Assembly: GCF_000423445.1 (NCBI RefSeq)
Contig: NZ_AUHZ01000011.1
Span: forward strand, 39,084 to 103,083
Direction of reading: 5' to 3'
DNA length: 64,000 nt
DNA from: Acidipropionibacterium thoenii DSM 20276
GTDB lineage: Bacteria > Actinomycetota > Actinomycetes > Propionibacteriales > Propionibacteriaceae
Shown: positions 25,058 to 34,630 of the stretch, in pieces
How the letters are laid out: every line of letters starts with the position of its first letter
Numbering within the stretch: the first letter of the stretch is position 1
Made by a program: the position numbers and the translations under genes
Notes under the pieces: model-generated
Databases searched by the model: none
What the model was told of the DNA's origin: nothing
Seen by the model: the letters and a program-made list of their open reading frames with translations, nothing else

Positions 25058-26029
25058 TCACTTCACGACCTGGTATGAGACAGTGGCGACGCCGGCGCTG
25101 GTGCTGGCGATCTGCTTGAAGGCACCGGTCGACAGGTCCAGGCATCGGCCCGAGACATAGGGTCCACGGTCGTTGATCCGCACGACGACCGACTTGCCGT
25201 TGGCCTTGTTGGTCACCTTGAGGCGGGTGCCGAAGCTCAGGGTCTTGTGAGCGGCCGTCATCGCGGAGGAGCGGAAGCGCTCGCCGCTGGCGGTCTGCGA
25301 TCCGGACTCCTCGCCGTAGAAGGAGGCCTTGCAGCTGCCGACCGCGCCGGTCGTGGTGACCCGCTCGGCTGATCTGGAGACCGTGCTCGTCCGTGTCGGC
25401 AGAGCGACCTTGGAGTAGCTCACGTTACGGCTGACGAGGTAGCCGACCTTGCCCTTGTAGAGCACCTTCGTCCAGCCATTGGAGGAGGCGGACAGCGCCT
25501 TGACGTGGGAGCCCTTGCTCAGCGAGCCGATGCTGGCGCTCGACTGGCTGGCCCGGCTACGGACGGCGACGCTGGTCTTGGCCCAGACCAGGCGCCCCCT
25601 GGAGGAGGCCGCAGTGGTGCTGGCCTTCTTGGCGGCGGCGACCCTCGCGTGGCTGAGGTAGCTGCTGGAGATGTAGCCGACCTTGCCCTTGTAGAGCACC
25701 TTCGTCCAGCCATGGGAGGAGGCGGACAGCGCCTTGACGTGACCGGAGCGGACCAGCAGCCCGATCTTCGCGCTGGAGGTGGTGGCCCTGGCGCGGACGT
25801 TGACATTGGTGGTCGCATAGACGAGCTTTCCCGCGCTGCTGGCGGGCTTCGGTGAGGCGACGGGCTTGGGTGCCGCGACCGGTTTGGGGGCGCTGGCGGT
25901 CTTGGCCTGAGCCGGGGCGGCGTGGGCCTGGGTGACAACTGATCCCATCACGGCGACGCCGGTGGCGGCGCTGAGGGCCACCATGCGTCGCAGGGGCTTG
26001 CTGTGCCCTGAGGTCTGAGTGCTGCTCAT
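25058..26029 (-). CDS. Secreted SH3-domain/RlpA-like (double-psi beta-barrel) cell-wall protein
   Basis: A 323-residue exported protein. A signal peptide (about 1-38, ending ...QAHA-AP) and a Lys/Pro/Ala-rich linker precede two bacterial SH3 domains (about 68-125 and 143-200; both contain GWTKVLYKGKVGYI/LV and share DNA identity). A double-psi beta-barrel of RlpA/3D type (about 227-323) has CKASFYGEESGSQTASGERF and the DRGPYVSGRCLDLS segment. RlpA-type enzymes bind or cleave peptidoglycan glycan strands. The conserved Asp of DRGP and Ser/Thr pattern are present. The ATG at 26029 has GGAAGGA upstream. A promoter with TTGAGA and TATTGT is visible 47 nt upstream. Confidence 0.9.
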   Translation of the reverse strand: MSSTQTSGHSKPLRRMVALSAATGVAVMGSVVTQAHAAPAQAKTASAPKPVAAPKPVASPKPASSAGKLVYATTNVNVRARATTSSAKIGLLVRSGHVKALSASSHGWTKVLYKGKVGYISSSYLSHARVAAAKKASTTAASSRGRLVWAKTSVAVRSRASQSSASIGSLSKGSHVKALSASSNGWTKVLYKGKVGYLVSRNVSYSKVALPTRTSTVSRSAERVTTTGAVGSCKASFYGEESGSQTASGERFRSSAMTAAHKTLSFGTRLKVTNKANGKSVVVRINDRGPYVSGRCLDLSTGAFKQIASTSAGVATVSYQVVK

Positions 26030-26075
26030 GTCGTGTTCCTTCCGCTGGGGGCCACGAATGGCCCGGCGAGAACCG

Positions 26076-26104
26076 ACAATAAGGGCAATCTGAGAAATTC
26101 TCAA
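26076..26104 (-). promoter_or_regulatory. Promoter of the SH3/RlpA-like gene, overlapping a TGAGAAATTCTCA palindrome
   Basis: Read on the minus strand, TTGAGA (26099-26104) and TATTGT (26076-26081) are spaced by 17 nt. The -35 region overlaps a 13-bp palindrome TGAGAAATTCTCA (26091-26103), which may be an operator. The region is noticeably AT-richer than its surroundings. Confidence 0.6.
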
Positions 26105-26175
26105 CTATGTGGATGAGCTGAGGGCGTGAAACGCCTCGTCCCGCCGCCTGATGGCCCGTCCCATGACGGCGTCTC

Positions 26176-27552
26176 TCAGCTGGGGTTCACGAACCGTGTG
26201 ACCAGACGTCGCAGTGCCTCGACCGTCAGCTCGAGGTCGGCCACCGAGATGTGTTCGTCGGTGGCGTGCCAGCGCCCCAGCATCCTGGCCAGGGAGCTGT
26301 CGCGGTGGTAGAGCGAGAATCCGTATCCCAGTCCGCCGAGTCGACGCGCGAAGCGCAGGTCCGAGCCGCCCGAACCGATCACCGGAACCACTGCGGAGCC
26401 GGGGAAGAACTCGCCGATGGTCTCCTCGATCGCGCGGTAGAGCGGTGTGTCGGTGGGACTGGCGGTGGCCTCCTCGCAGATCAGGCGCTCGATCTCCACC
26501 TCATCGGCGAGATCACCGAGGGCGGCGCGCAGTGCCCGGTCGACGTCCTCGTCGCTCTGTCCGGGAAGGGTCCGGATGTCCAACTCCAGATAGGCCGTCC
26601 CGGGGATCACGTTGATCGCCTTTCCGGCTCCGACGACGGTCTCGGCGACCGTCAGGTGGGAGATGGCGTGGGCGTAGGAGGCCAGCGGGCCGAACATCTG
26701 GTAGACGTCATCGCCGGCCCCGCTCAGCAGCTGCTGCTCGGTGGCCGGGTCGAAGTGGAAGGAGGTCACGAAATGGGTCCACAGCTCGTCGTGGGCGCCC
26801 GGCAGCTCCATCCTCGCGATCCGGGTGGCCACCTCGGCGATCCTGGTGACCGCAGAGGTCTTGCGATAGGGGGTCGAGCCGTGGCCTGGCTGGGTGTGCA
26901 CCACCAGGCGACGTTGGGCGGCGCCCTTCTCGCCCACCGCGATCACGATGGCGTCCGCCCCATCGGCCGCCGTCAGATGTGAGCCGCCGAACTCCGAGAT
27001 GCAGTTGCGCCAGTCCAGGGCTCCCGGCCGGTGGCTGGACAGCCAGGCTGCCCCCAGCCCGCCGCGGGCCTCCTCGTCGGCCACCCCGGCGAAGGTCAGG
27101 GTGCCCCTGGGCGGGCCGGCCAGTGCGATCTCGCGGGTCACGACGGCCATCGCGGCGGTCAGCCCCATCATGTCCACGGTGCCTCGACCCCAGATCTGGC
27201 CCTCGCAGATCTCGGCGCCGAAGGGGTCCTTGCGCCAGGCGGGGGCATCAGCCGGGACGACGTCGGTGTGGCCGAGCAGGGTCAGCGGCTCGGCCTGCGG
27301 GTCGGTGCCCTCGACAGTGACGATGAGGGTGACGCGGCCCGGATGGGGCTCGACCCGCTCGATCCTGACCGGAGCGCCGGCGAAGAAGGCCTCCAGGGTG
27401 TCGGCATTGCGCACCTCCTGGCCGGAATCGGGGGTGAGGTCATTGGCGCAGGCGTTGCGCACCAGCTCCTGCAACAGCTCGATGGTGGTGCGGGTCCGGT
27501 CCTCCGTGCCGGCGGTGCCGACCTGCGGGGAGAGCGAGGAATGACTGGACAT
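26176..27552 (-). CDS. M20 family metallopeptidase (dipeptidase-like)
   Basis: A 458-residue zinc peptidase of the M20/M25/M40 family, probably cytoplasmic. Zinc ligands and catalytic residues are in order: His in LLGHTDVVP, Asp in GTVDMMG, Glu-Glu in DEEARGG (general base), and a further acidic/His set near the C-terminus (SEFGGS, YHRDS). A dimerisation (lid) domain runs about 185-330. Members cleave dipeptides or acyl-amino acids, or act as succinyl-diaminopimelate desuccinylase; the substrate cannot be assigned. The ATG at 27552 has CAGGAGTATCG upstream. It ends shortly after the SH3/RlpA gene's divergent region. Confidence 0.88.
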   Translation of the reverse strand: MSSHSSLSPQVGTAGTEDRTRTTIELLQELVRNACANDLTPDSGQEVRNADTLEAFFAGAPVRIERVEPHPGRVTLIVTVEGTDPQAEPLTLLGHTDVVPADAPAWRKDPFGAEICEGQIWGRGTVDMMGLTAAMAVVTREIALAGPPRGTLTFAGVADEEARGGLGAAWLSSHRPGALDWRNCISEFGGSHLTAADGADAIVIAVGEKGAAQRRLVVHTQPGHGSTPYRKTSAVTRIAEVATRIARMELPGAHDELWTHFVTSFHFDPATEQQLLSGAGDDVYQMFGPLASYAHAISHLTVAETVVGAGKAINVIPGTAYLELDIRTLPGQSDEDVDRALRAALGDLADEVEIERLICEEATASPTDTPLYRAIEETIGEFFPGSAVVPVIGSGGSDLRFARRLGGLGYGFSLYHRDSSLARMLGRWHATDEHISVADLELTVEALRRLVTRFVNPS

Positions 27553-27709
27553 CGATACTCCTGGGAGCGGAACTGTGCGGCTGCTGATGGGCCGCGAAGG
27601 TGGTTCCCAAGGCTATCGTGGTAGGCCCGGCCGGCCGGTGGGTCCCACACTCCGGCACCGGGGGAGACGTCGTCGCCAGCACGACGCCCGGCCCGGCCGG
27701 CGGCGTCCC

Positions 27710-28378
27710 TCAGTCCGCAAGGCCCGCCAGGATGGCCCGCGAGGAGGAGACGCCGAGCCGACTGGCTCCGGCATCGACCATGGCGATGGCGGTGGCGGCG
27801 TCCCGGATGCCGCCGGAGGCCTTGACCCCGAGCCGGTCGCCGACCGTCCGGCGCATCAGCTGGACGGCGTGCACGGAGGCGCCACCGGCGGGGTGAAAGC
27901 CGGTGGAGGTCTTGACGAAGTCGGCCCCGGCGCGTTCGGCGGCCCGACAGACCTGCACGATCTGCTCATCGGACAGCACTGCGGACTCGATGATGACCTT
28001 GAGGACGACGTCGGGGGCGGCGGCACGCACCGCGGCGATCTCGGCCTCGGTGAGGTCGTAGCGACCGGTCAGCGGGAGGGCCAGGTTGATGACCATATCG
28101 ATCTCATCGGCGCCATCGGCGGCGGCGATCTCGGCCTCGGCGGCCTTCACCCGGGAGTCGTGGGCGCCGGAGGGGAAGCCGCAGACCACCGCGACCCGGA
28201 GGCTGCTGGGATGGTCGAGGGGCAACTGGCTGGGGGAGACGCAGACCGAGTAGGTGCCCAGCTCGAGGGCCTCCTCGACCAGGGCGCGGACCTGCTCGGG
28301 GGTGGCCTCCGGCTTGAGCAGGGTGTGGTCGATGATCCCTGCGATCTCGGCCTTGGTGGGGTGGTCTGTCAGAGGCAT
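27710..28378 (-). CDS. deoC: Deoxyribose-phosphate aldolase
   Basis: DeoC splits 2-deoxyribose 5-phosphate to glyceraldehyde 3-phosphate and acetaldehyde, in nucleoside catabolism. The 222-residue TIM barrel has [10 protein letters not shown] at the start and the Schiff-base Lys in DFVKTSTGF (about 157-165). Conserved [12 protein letters not shown] and [12 protein letters not shown] segments are present. The ATG at 28378 is at a reasonable distance from a weak site. It is divergent from ribokinase across 108 bp, so both genes may share regulation of pentose use. Confidence 0.95.
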   Translation of the reverse strand: MPLTDHPTKAEIAGIIDHTLLKPEATPEQVRALVEEALELGTYSVCVSPSQLPLDHPSSLRVAVVCGFPSGAHDSRVKAAEAEIAAADGADEIDMVINLALPLTGRYDLTEAEIAAVRAAAPDVVLKVIIESAVLSDEQIVQVCRAAERAGADFVKTSTGFHPAGGASVHAVQLMRRTVGDRLGVKASGGIRDAATAIAMVDAGASRLGVSSSRAILAGLAD

Positions 28379-28486
28379 GACATAGCCTTTCGGTCGTCCG
28401 GTGTTCAGAGGTCAGACGGTCCTCGGGACCGATGCTGATCTCGCCGGGGTCCAGCATGGCGCACGCGAGGATGCGAGGGAACTCCA

Positions 28487-29410
28487 ATGGATGCTCAGGT
28501 GGTCGTGGTCGGATCGATCAACGCCGATCTGCGGATCACCGTCGAACGCCATCCCCGGCCCGGGGAGACGCTGCTCGGCGGCGACGGCTCGGTGACCCCG
28601 GGGGGCAAGGGTGCCAACCAGGCCCTGGCCGCCTGCCGGGCCGGCGTTCGGGTGGCGATGATCGGGGCCGTGGGCCGCGACCCGAATGCCCATGCCGCAC
28701 TGAGTCTGCTCGACGGGTCCGGTACCGACCTGTCGGGCGTCGATGCGGTGGACGGCCCGACCGGGGTGGCCGTGGTGATGGTGGCCGATTCCGGGGAGAA
28801 CGAGATCGTCGTGGTTCCCGGCGCCAATGCGACCGTCAGCGCCGAGGCGGTCGAGGGCCATCGGGATCTCGTCGAGGCGGCGTCGGTGGTGCTCTGCCAG
28901 GGGGAGACGCCGGTCGACGGCATCGCCCGTGCCAGCCGGCTGTGCGAGCAGGCCGGTGGACGATTCATCCTCAACCCGGCACCGGTGATCGAGCTGCCCG
29001 CCGAGGTCGTCCGTCGGGCCGATCCGCTGGTGGTCAATGAGCACGAGGGCGCGCTGGTGGGCGAGATGCTCGGGGTCGGCGTCGACACCGGGGAACTCGA
29101 GGAGGATCCGGCTCGGTGCATCGAGCTCCTCAGGGCCCAGGGCTGCCGCTCGGTGGTGATGACACTGGGATCGAAGGGAGCCCTGGTGGCCACCGATGCG
29201 GGTGTGGCCGCGATCGAGGCGATCAGGGTCGAGGCCGTCGACACCGTCGGCGCCGGTGACGCCTTCACCGGCGCTCTGGCCGCCCGCCTCGCCGAGGGCC
29301 GGGATCTGGACGAGGCATGTCGCTATGCCACGCGGTTCGCGGCGTTGACTGTCGGCCGGGTGGGCGCCCAGGAGTCATATCCCACCCTGGAGGAGGTCGC
29401 ATCGCTGTGA
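28487..29410 (+). CDS. rbsK: Ribokinase (PfkB family)
   Basis: RbsK phosphorylates ribose at O5 using ATP, feeding the pentose phosphate pathway. The 307-residue protein has the PfkB signatures GGKGANQALAA near 41-51 and TVGAGDAFTGALAARL near 246-261 (catalytic Asp). The N-terminal VVVGSINADLRI fits sugar recognition. The ATG at 28487 has GAGGGA upstream. It is divergent from deoC. No ribose transporter is adjacent. Confidence 0.93.
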   Translation: MDAQVVVVGSINADLRITVERHPRPGETLLGGDGSVTPGGKGANQALAACRAGVRVAMIGAVGRDPNAHAALSLLDGSGTDLSGVDAVDGPTGVAVVMVADSGENEIVVVPGANATVSAEAVEGHRDLVEAASVVLCQGETPVDGIARASRLCEQAGGRFILNPAPVIELPAEVVRRADPLVVNEHEGALVGEMLGVGVDTGELEEDPARCIELLRAQGCRSVVMTLGSKGALVATDAGVAAIEAIRVEAVDTVGAGDAFTGALAARLAEGRDLDEACRYATRFAALTVGRVGAQESYPTLEEVASL

Positions 29411-29471
29411 GGACGCGGCGGAGGACCGCGCCCTGGACTGCGGGCCGCAATGGTGCGAAGTCGAGGATGCC

Positions 29472-31118
29472 TCAGCACCGGTCCTGATAGATGTACAGCG
29501 TCGATGCACCGAAGGGCGCTGCGACGAAGGTGCGGTAGCTCACCGTCGTGGGCGTGCCGGTGGACTTCTGCGGGGAGCCGGAGATCAGCGTGCATGCCCG
29601 GGATCCGGCGAAGTGCTGCAGATACCAACCACCCGGCGGCCCGTCGACGTGGACGCTCCAGGTATAGGGATGAGAGCTGTGACTGCCGACCCACTCCAGC
29701 CCGGCATCCACATCCTGAGGGCGGGCACCGGCGACGACGAGTCGCTGCGCGGCCTGCCACCTCGCCGCGTCGTAGGAGTAGGTCGCCGATGTCAGCAGCA
29801 CGCCGATACCAGCGAGCACCGCGGCCACGGCGAATCCGGCCGGCGTCCGCAGTGGTGGTGAGTCGGCGGTGGTGGGGGATCGCCTCAGAAGCAGGCCGCC
29901 CACCACTGGGACCATCAGCAGCAGGGCCCTGGCGAACATGAACTGGCCGGCCAGGGTCTGAGCGACCGTCCCGACCAGCAACAGCGCACCAGCGGTGCAG
30001 AGCAGCACATCACCGCGGGGGATGCCGTTGGCGACGAACTGGCCGACCAACAGTCCAGTTCCCAGCACAGCGGCTGCAGAAGTCCCCACCACCAGCGCCG
30101 CCGGGAACGGGATCGGTGCTCCGACGGAGGCCACCGGGTAGGCGACGGATCGACCGATGAGGTAGTTGCCGACGAGAAACGAGATGCCGTGGGACTGCCA
30201 CCACACCGCCACCGCGGCGTACAGCAGGGCCGAGCCACCTGCCAGCCAACGGGCCAGCGGACGCCACTGCCGAGGGCGCGCCACCGCGACGAGCACCGGG
30301 AGCAGGAAGAGTCCCATCGTGGCCGGGATCTTGATCACGGTTCGTATCGCGTAGGCCCCCAGGGCTCCGGAACCGGTCGGCGGATCACCGCCCGGCAGGG
30401 ACTGTCTCCAGACCTCGAAGGCCACCACGATCAGGACAGCGAGGATGCCGCTGGCGTACACCAGCCGTCGCGAGGGCCGTCTCAGCCACCAGCCCGCGAC
30501 GAGCACCGCGCCGAGCCCCACCAGGGCCTGCTCCCGGATGGTGACCGCCCACAGCCCCGCCACCACGGCGAACCACCACCACGCCGCCGAGCTGCGCCGA
30601 ATCGCCTGATCGCCGGCCCACAGGCACACCAGCGTGCCGGCCAGTGCCGGGATGTCGGCCATGAACTGTGTCGACAGCAGACCGAACTCGGGGACCGCCC
30701 CCAGAGCCGCCGCGATCAGCAGAGCTGCGGAGCCGCCCACTCGGGGCCGCACCAGCAGATAGCCGGCGACGATGCACACTGCGCCGCACAGCGCGACGAA
30801 GAGGTGCTGGACCACCAGACTGGTGCCGGCGGGGCCGAGAATCAGCACCTGACCCATCAGGGACGAGCGATTCCATCCGACCAGCCTGATCCGGCCCGTC
30901 TCGCCGAAGTACTGAGCGATCTTGGAGTACGCCCATGAATCATTGTGCGGAATGCTGAGGCTCCCGGTGATTCCCGAGATGACGAGCGGCAGCACGACGC
31001 AGATCATGATGATCACTGACAACCAGGCGATCTGGGAGGAGTTCTTGTCCAGACGTGGCGAGGCACTGGGAGATGTCAGCTCATCAGCGACGCGAATGTC
31101 GGATGTTCTCGACGCCAT
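29472..31118 (-). CDS. Polytopic membrane protein, GT-C-like glycosyltransferase
   Basis: A 548-residue membrane protein with about 11 hydrophobic segments between residues 22 and 430. A short cytoplasmic N-terminus is followed by TM1. The first outside loop has HNDSWAYSKIAQYFGETG, whose Asp fits the catalytic acidic residue of GT-C enzymes such as ArnT/PMT. Loop and tail contain several Trp/Tyr residues and a C-terminal soluble part (about 440-548). GT-C enzymes use lipid-phosphate sugars outside the membrane. The ATG at 31118 has AGTGGAGGA upstream. It is the last gene of the minus-strand group 31208-34485, 89 bp after its neighbour, and may decorate the glycan made there. Confidence 0.75.
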   Translation of the reverse strand: MASRTSDIRVADELTSPSASPRLDKNSSQIAWLSVIIMICVVLPLVISGITGSLSIPHNDSWAYSKIAQYFGETGRIRLVGWNRSSLMGQVLILGPAGTSLVVQHLFVALCGAVCIVAGYLLVRPRVGGSAALLIAAALGAVPEFGLLSTQFMADIPALAGTLVCLWAGDQAIRRSSAAWWWFAVVAGLWAVTIREQALVGLGAVLVAGWWLRRPSRRLVYASGILAVLIVVAFEVWRQSLPGGDPPTGSGALGAYAIRTVIKIPATMGLFLLPVLVAVARPRQWRPLARWLAGGSALLYAAVAVWWQSHGISFLVGNYLIGRSVAYPVASVGAPIPFPAALVVGTSAAAVLGTGLLVGQFVANGIPRGDVLLCTAGALLLVGTVAQTLAGQFMFARALLLMVPVVGGLLLRRSPTTADSPPLRTPAGFAVAAVLAGIGVLLTSATYSYDAARWQAAQRLVVAGARPQDVDAGLEWVGSHSSHPYTWSVHVDGPPGGWYLQHFAGSRACTLISGSPQKSTGTPTTVSYRTFVAAPFGASTLYIYQDRC

Positions 31119-31207
31119 TCCTCCACTCCTCTGCCTGGAACTCTTCCTGGAATGTGGACGGTGATTCGTCGGGATGAGAGGCGATCCCGATATACCGTCT
31201 CCGGGAT

Positions 31208-32401
31208 TCACCGGGCCTGCTGAGGCAGGTCCGCCAGTGCTGCCGCCAATGACTCGACGCCGAAGGTTCGTCTGGCATGGTCGCGGGTCGCCCGGTCGAT
31301 CGCCGGCTCCGACAACTCGCGGGCCACGGCGGCCGCGAAGGCGTCGGGATCGTCGGCCACCTCGAAAGCCGCGCGGATATCCCGCGGCAGACCCGACAAT
31401 CCCTGGGTCCTGGTGACGATCGGCGCGTCGGTCATCAGCATGTCCAGCATCTTGAGCTGGACGCCGCTCCCCACCGCCACCGGATTGATGAGTACTCGGG
31501 CGCCGAACTGGTAAGGGGTGACCTCCGGCACGTCGAAATGTGTGCGGACCTCCGGGACGGCCGCCAACTCCTGGGCGAGATCCGGCCCCGGGTGCGAACC
31601 GACGATGCGGACGACCACACCGGGGTGCAGTTCGCGAAGCCTGGGCAGTACCTCCCGGACGAACCACCGGACACCCCCGACATTGTTGGGGGTGTGAAGG
31701 CCACCGGTGAACACCACATCGCCGGGAATCCTGTCCTCAGGGGGCTCGGTCAGTGCCAGCTGTGGCAGCGGCGGAAGCCACCGCAGGTTCTCGACCCCGG
31801 CGTGCCGCCACTGGGCCATGTCGTCCAGGGAGATGTCGAGGACCTGGTCAGCGGCAGCCATCAACTTCAGCTGATAGTCCAGCAGGCCCACACAGGCCAG
31901 CCGCCAGGCGATCCGGTCGCGGGGATGAGTGGCTGCCGAGGCCTGTTTCCTCAGGTACTGGTGTTCGACATTGTGGGAGCGGTATGCGATCGGGAGATCC
32001 AGCTGCGCCTGCAACCTCAGGCCCAGCTCACCGAACCACGGCCCATCGAGCCAGATGAGGTCGGGCCCGAAGTCGGCGACCTTCTCGTCGATCTCGGCCA
32101 TCTCTGCCGCATCGGGCACCCGGGTGGCGGCATGCCAGGGGACCCTCCGCATTCCGGCCAGCTGACGGACGGTCCGCAGCAGTCCGCCCTTGACCGGTAT
32201 CGACACCCGCTGGCTCACGACACGGTCGGTGTCGGCGAGATCACCGGCGCTCGGCAGCTGAGCCCCGCGCGGATCGTAGGAGTTCACCAGCATCACCTGG
32301 TGCCCGAGCCGGACGAAGGCCTGAATTCGACGCCAGACGTCGGCCCGGCCGCCTCCCCGCGGCGGGTTGGGGTAGGCGAAGGCGCACACCAGCACTCGCA
32401 T
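31208..32401 (-). CDS. Glycosyltransferase, GT4/GT1-like
   Basis: A 397-residue GT-B glycosyltransferase. The N-terminal Rossmann half starts MRVLVCAFAYPNPPRGGGRAD. The C-terminal half has GGLHTPNNVGGVRWFVREVLPRL (about 225-250), the GSHPGPDL nucleotide-facing motif, and RVLINPVAVGSGVQLKMLD near 285-303 with a serine/glycine donor loop as in GT4 sugar transferases. It transfers a sugar in the cytoplasm; donor and acceptor are unknown. The start at 32401 lies 2 bp after the stop of the GT2-GT4 fusion gene, with GGAGAGGACC upstream, so the two are translationally coupled. Confidence 0.85.
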   Translation of the reverse strand: MRVLVCAFAYPNPPRGGGRADVWRRIQAFVRLGHQVMLVNSYDPRGAQLPSAGDLADTDRVVSQRVSIPVKGGLLRTVRQLAGMRRVPWHAATRVPDAAEMAEIDEKVADFGPDLIWLDGPWFGELGLRLQAQLDLPIAYRSHNVEHQYLRKQASAATHPRDRIAWRLACVGLLDYQLKLMAAADQVLDISLDDMAQWRHAGVENLRWLPPLPQLALTEPPEDRIPGDVVFTGGLHTPNNVGGVRWFVREVLPRLRELHPGVVVRIVGSHPGPDLAQELAAVPEVRTHFDVPEVTPYQFGARVLINPVAVGSGVQLKMLDMLMTDAPIVTRTQGLSGLPRDIRAAFEVADDPDAFAAAVARELSEPAIDRATRDHARRTFGVESLAAALADLPQQAR

Positions 32402-32403
32402 CG

Positions 32404-34485
32404 TCAGGTCCTCTCCGTCGCCCAGCCGGCAGCCGGGCCAGGCTCGCGGACTCGGGGGGCCCGGGGCGCTCTGGTGCGGCTGAGGCGGGATCGGGAGTCG
32501 GGACGCCGGCCGGCCAGTGCCTGTCCGAAGGCCGCACGGTGGCAGATCCCCGCCTGTTCCCACTCGCGCCCGCTCAGCCGGGGATGATCAGCGGTGCGTT
32601 GCTGCGCCGCCGCCAGGGCGTCGCCCAGTGCCTCGGGGGTCAGCTCGCCCTCGAACATCATCACCCAGCCCTCGCCCATCTCCCGGCTGAGCGCCTCATT
32701 GAACTCGTTATGGGGAACCAGCACCGGGCGGTCCAGCGAGAGGGCTGCCAGCACGCTCCCCGAGTTGTGCATCTCCTGGTAGGGCAGGGCGACGACCTCG
32801 GCGCTGCAGACCTCGCGGACGAAGTCGGCGTCGTCGAGGAAGTCCAGGGCCAGACTGATACGCGAGTCGGCTCGGGCCGCTGCCTGGAGGTCGGCGGCGA
32901 GCTCGCTGGAGGAGGGCCGCCCCGAGATGTGAAGCGAATAGCCGGGGCCGGCCAACCCGGAAAAGGCATGAACGAGCGCCTCGGTGTTCTTGTAGCGGCG
33001 GATCTTGCCGACGAATGCGACCCGCCCCGGAACGGCTGCAGGCGTGTCATAGCGGGCGAACCAGTCCCGGTAGTGGCCATGTGGAATCAGCACATCGGCG
33101 ACGCCGGGCGCGGCCGGGGTGAACTCGTTGAGGACGATGCGTTCGCGGGTCAGCTGCTCAGTGGCATGCAGCAACCAGTACTCCGCTCTGGTGAGGCCCT
33201 CGGGGAGTTCGAGATTGTGGACGGTCCGCACGACGGGAGTCCTGGTGATCCACAGCCGCAGCAGGAACAACCCGTACAGGCACCGCCTGACCGGCGTCGA
33301 GAACGCTCCCCTCCGCTCGATCAGCACCTCTGGCCAGTGGGCATGGAAGACGTCGTAGGAACCCAGCAGGGCATCACGCCAGTTCCAGCAGATCACGCTG
33401 AGACCCGGGGTGGCGCGGATGGTGTCGCGAAGCTGCGTGATGTAGGGATTGGTGAGGCCGCTCGGCTGCTGGAAGGACTCCAGCACCCGGATCCGGCGGC
33501 CGCCCCCCCGATCTCCTTCGGCAGGGACGGCCGGCATCTCAGCGGGCGGCACCGGACCCGCCAGACCGATCCGGATCGCTGCGGTGACGCCGCGCAGATA
33601 GCCCCGCCACGGGCCCACCGACTGGAGGAACTGGCGTCGGCCTCCCTTGAGCAGGGTCTCCATCGCCGTGCGGGGGGTCTGGAGCAGCCATCTGCGGCGG
33701 TCGGCGGCATCCAGCCATTTCGCCGCGAAAAGGGCCCGGTTGCGGATGTTGTGGAAGTAGTAGGCCTCGGACTTCGCCGTGCTGCCGCCGGCGCGAGGAC
33801 TTCCGCCATCGCGATGAGTCCCGCCCTCGTCATGGATGGCGACCACGGTGGGGTCGACCGAGACCCTCGCCCCCACCTCCAGCGCGCGCCGGCACAGATC
33901 CACGTCCTCCCAGTAGAGGAAGTAGTCCTCGTCGAAACCGCCGATTCGCTGCCACAGGTCGGTCGACAGTGCCATCACCGCCCCCGAGACCCACTCCATC
34001 ACCGTCTCCTGGCCGCGGCGGTGACGAGACGACATCACCGTTCCGTCGCTGAGCCGCAGGTCCATGATGGCGCTCATCCAGGGCTTCGCCTCGGAGGTCA
34101 CGATCCGCGGGGCGACCAGCAACGACCTGTCGGCGGCGACCGCCGCTGTGAGACGATCCACATCCTCGGGCGCCAATCGGGCATCCGGGTTGAGGAGGAG
34201 CAGCTCCTGGGCCCCCTGGGCGATCGCGCACGCCGCACCTCGGTTCATCCCGCCGCCGAAGCCGAGATTGGTAGAAGGGGTCTCCACCAGCCATCCGTGG
34301 ATCCCGGCCAGCCGTCGGATCTCATCGCGTTCCTGCTGGTCGGTCCAGTTGTCGACGACCACGACAGTGGGCCGAGCCCGGACGCCTGACCCCGATGCAA
34401 CGCTGGCTACCAGGTTTGTCGCCAACAGTTCACTGCTGCCGAAATTGACGACGATGACCGCAGCGGCACGGGAATCTCCAGACAC
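32404..34485 (-). CDS. Bifunctional glycosyltransferase fusion: GT2 (rhamnosyltransferase-like) plus GT4-like
   Basis: A 693-residue protein with two transferase domains. The GT2 domain (about 1-290) starts AAAVIVVNFGSSELL. It has the nucleotide loop VVVVDNWTDQQ, LLLNPDARLAPED (a DxD-like NPDA typical of rhamnosyl-like GT2), and GGFDEDYFLYWEDVDLCRRA. After a Pro/Gly linker near 320-340 comes a GT4-like domain (about 345-660), with KIRRYKNTEALVHAF and EVVALPYQEMHNSGSVLAAL as donor-side motifs. Separate enzymes usually do these steps. The GTG at 34483-34485 has AAAGGTGA at good spacing. It is divergent from the GT at 34631. Confidence 0.85.
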   Translation of the reverse strand: MSGDSRAAAVIVVNFGSSELLATNLVASVASGSGVRARPTVVVVDNWTDQQERDEIRRLAGIHGWLVETPSTNLGFGGGMNRGAACAIAQGAQELLLLNPDARLAPEDVDRLTAAVAADRSLLVAPRIVTSEAKPWMSAIMDLRLSDGTVMSSRHRRGQETVMEWVSGAVMALSTDLWQRIGGFDEDYFLYWEDVDLCRRALEVGARVSVDPTVVAIHDEGGTHRDGGSPRAGGSTAKSEAYYFHNIRNRALFAAKWLDAADRRRWLLQTPRTAMETLLKGGRRQFLQSVGPWRGYLRGVTAAIRIGLAGPVPPAEMPAVPAEGDRGGGRRIRVLESFQQPSGLTNPYITQLRDTIRATPGLSVICWNWRDALLGSYDVFHAHWPEVLIERRGAFSTPVRRCLYGLFLLRLWITRTPVVRTVHNLELPEGLTRAEYWLLHATEQLTRERIVLNEFTPAAPGVADVLIPHGHYRDWFARYDTPAAVPGRVAFVGKIRRYKNTEALVHAFSGLAGPGYSLHISGRPSSSELAADLQAAARADSRISLALDFLDDADFVREVCSAEVVALPYQEMHNSGSVLAALSLDRPVLVPHNEFNEALSREMGEGWVMMFEGELTPEALGDALAAAQQRTADHPRLSGREWEQAGICHRAAFGQALAGRRPDSRSRLSRTRAPRAPRVREPGPAAGWATERT

Positions 34486-34630
34486 AGTGTCACCTTTCGC
34501 GGCACGGACGGATCGGAGTGTTCTGAGCGATGTGCGGCACACGATATCGGTGCAAGGTCAACGTGATGGGGAGAATTCGTGATCCCGCCGAACAGCCAGC
34601 CTGTTGTCCACTGATATGACACCATGAGTC

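Noticed and set aside
25012..26175. Cyclic-di-AMP riboswitch ahead of the secreted SH3/RlpA gene
   Set aside because: The inferred leader is only about 40 nt, too short for that riboswitch.
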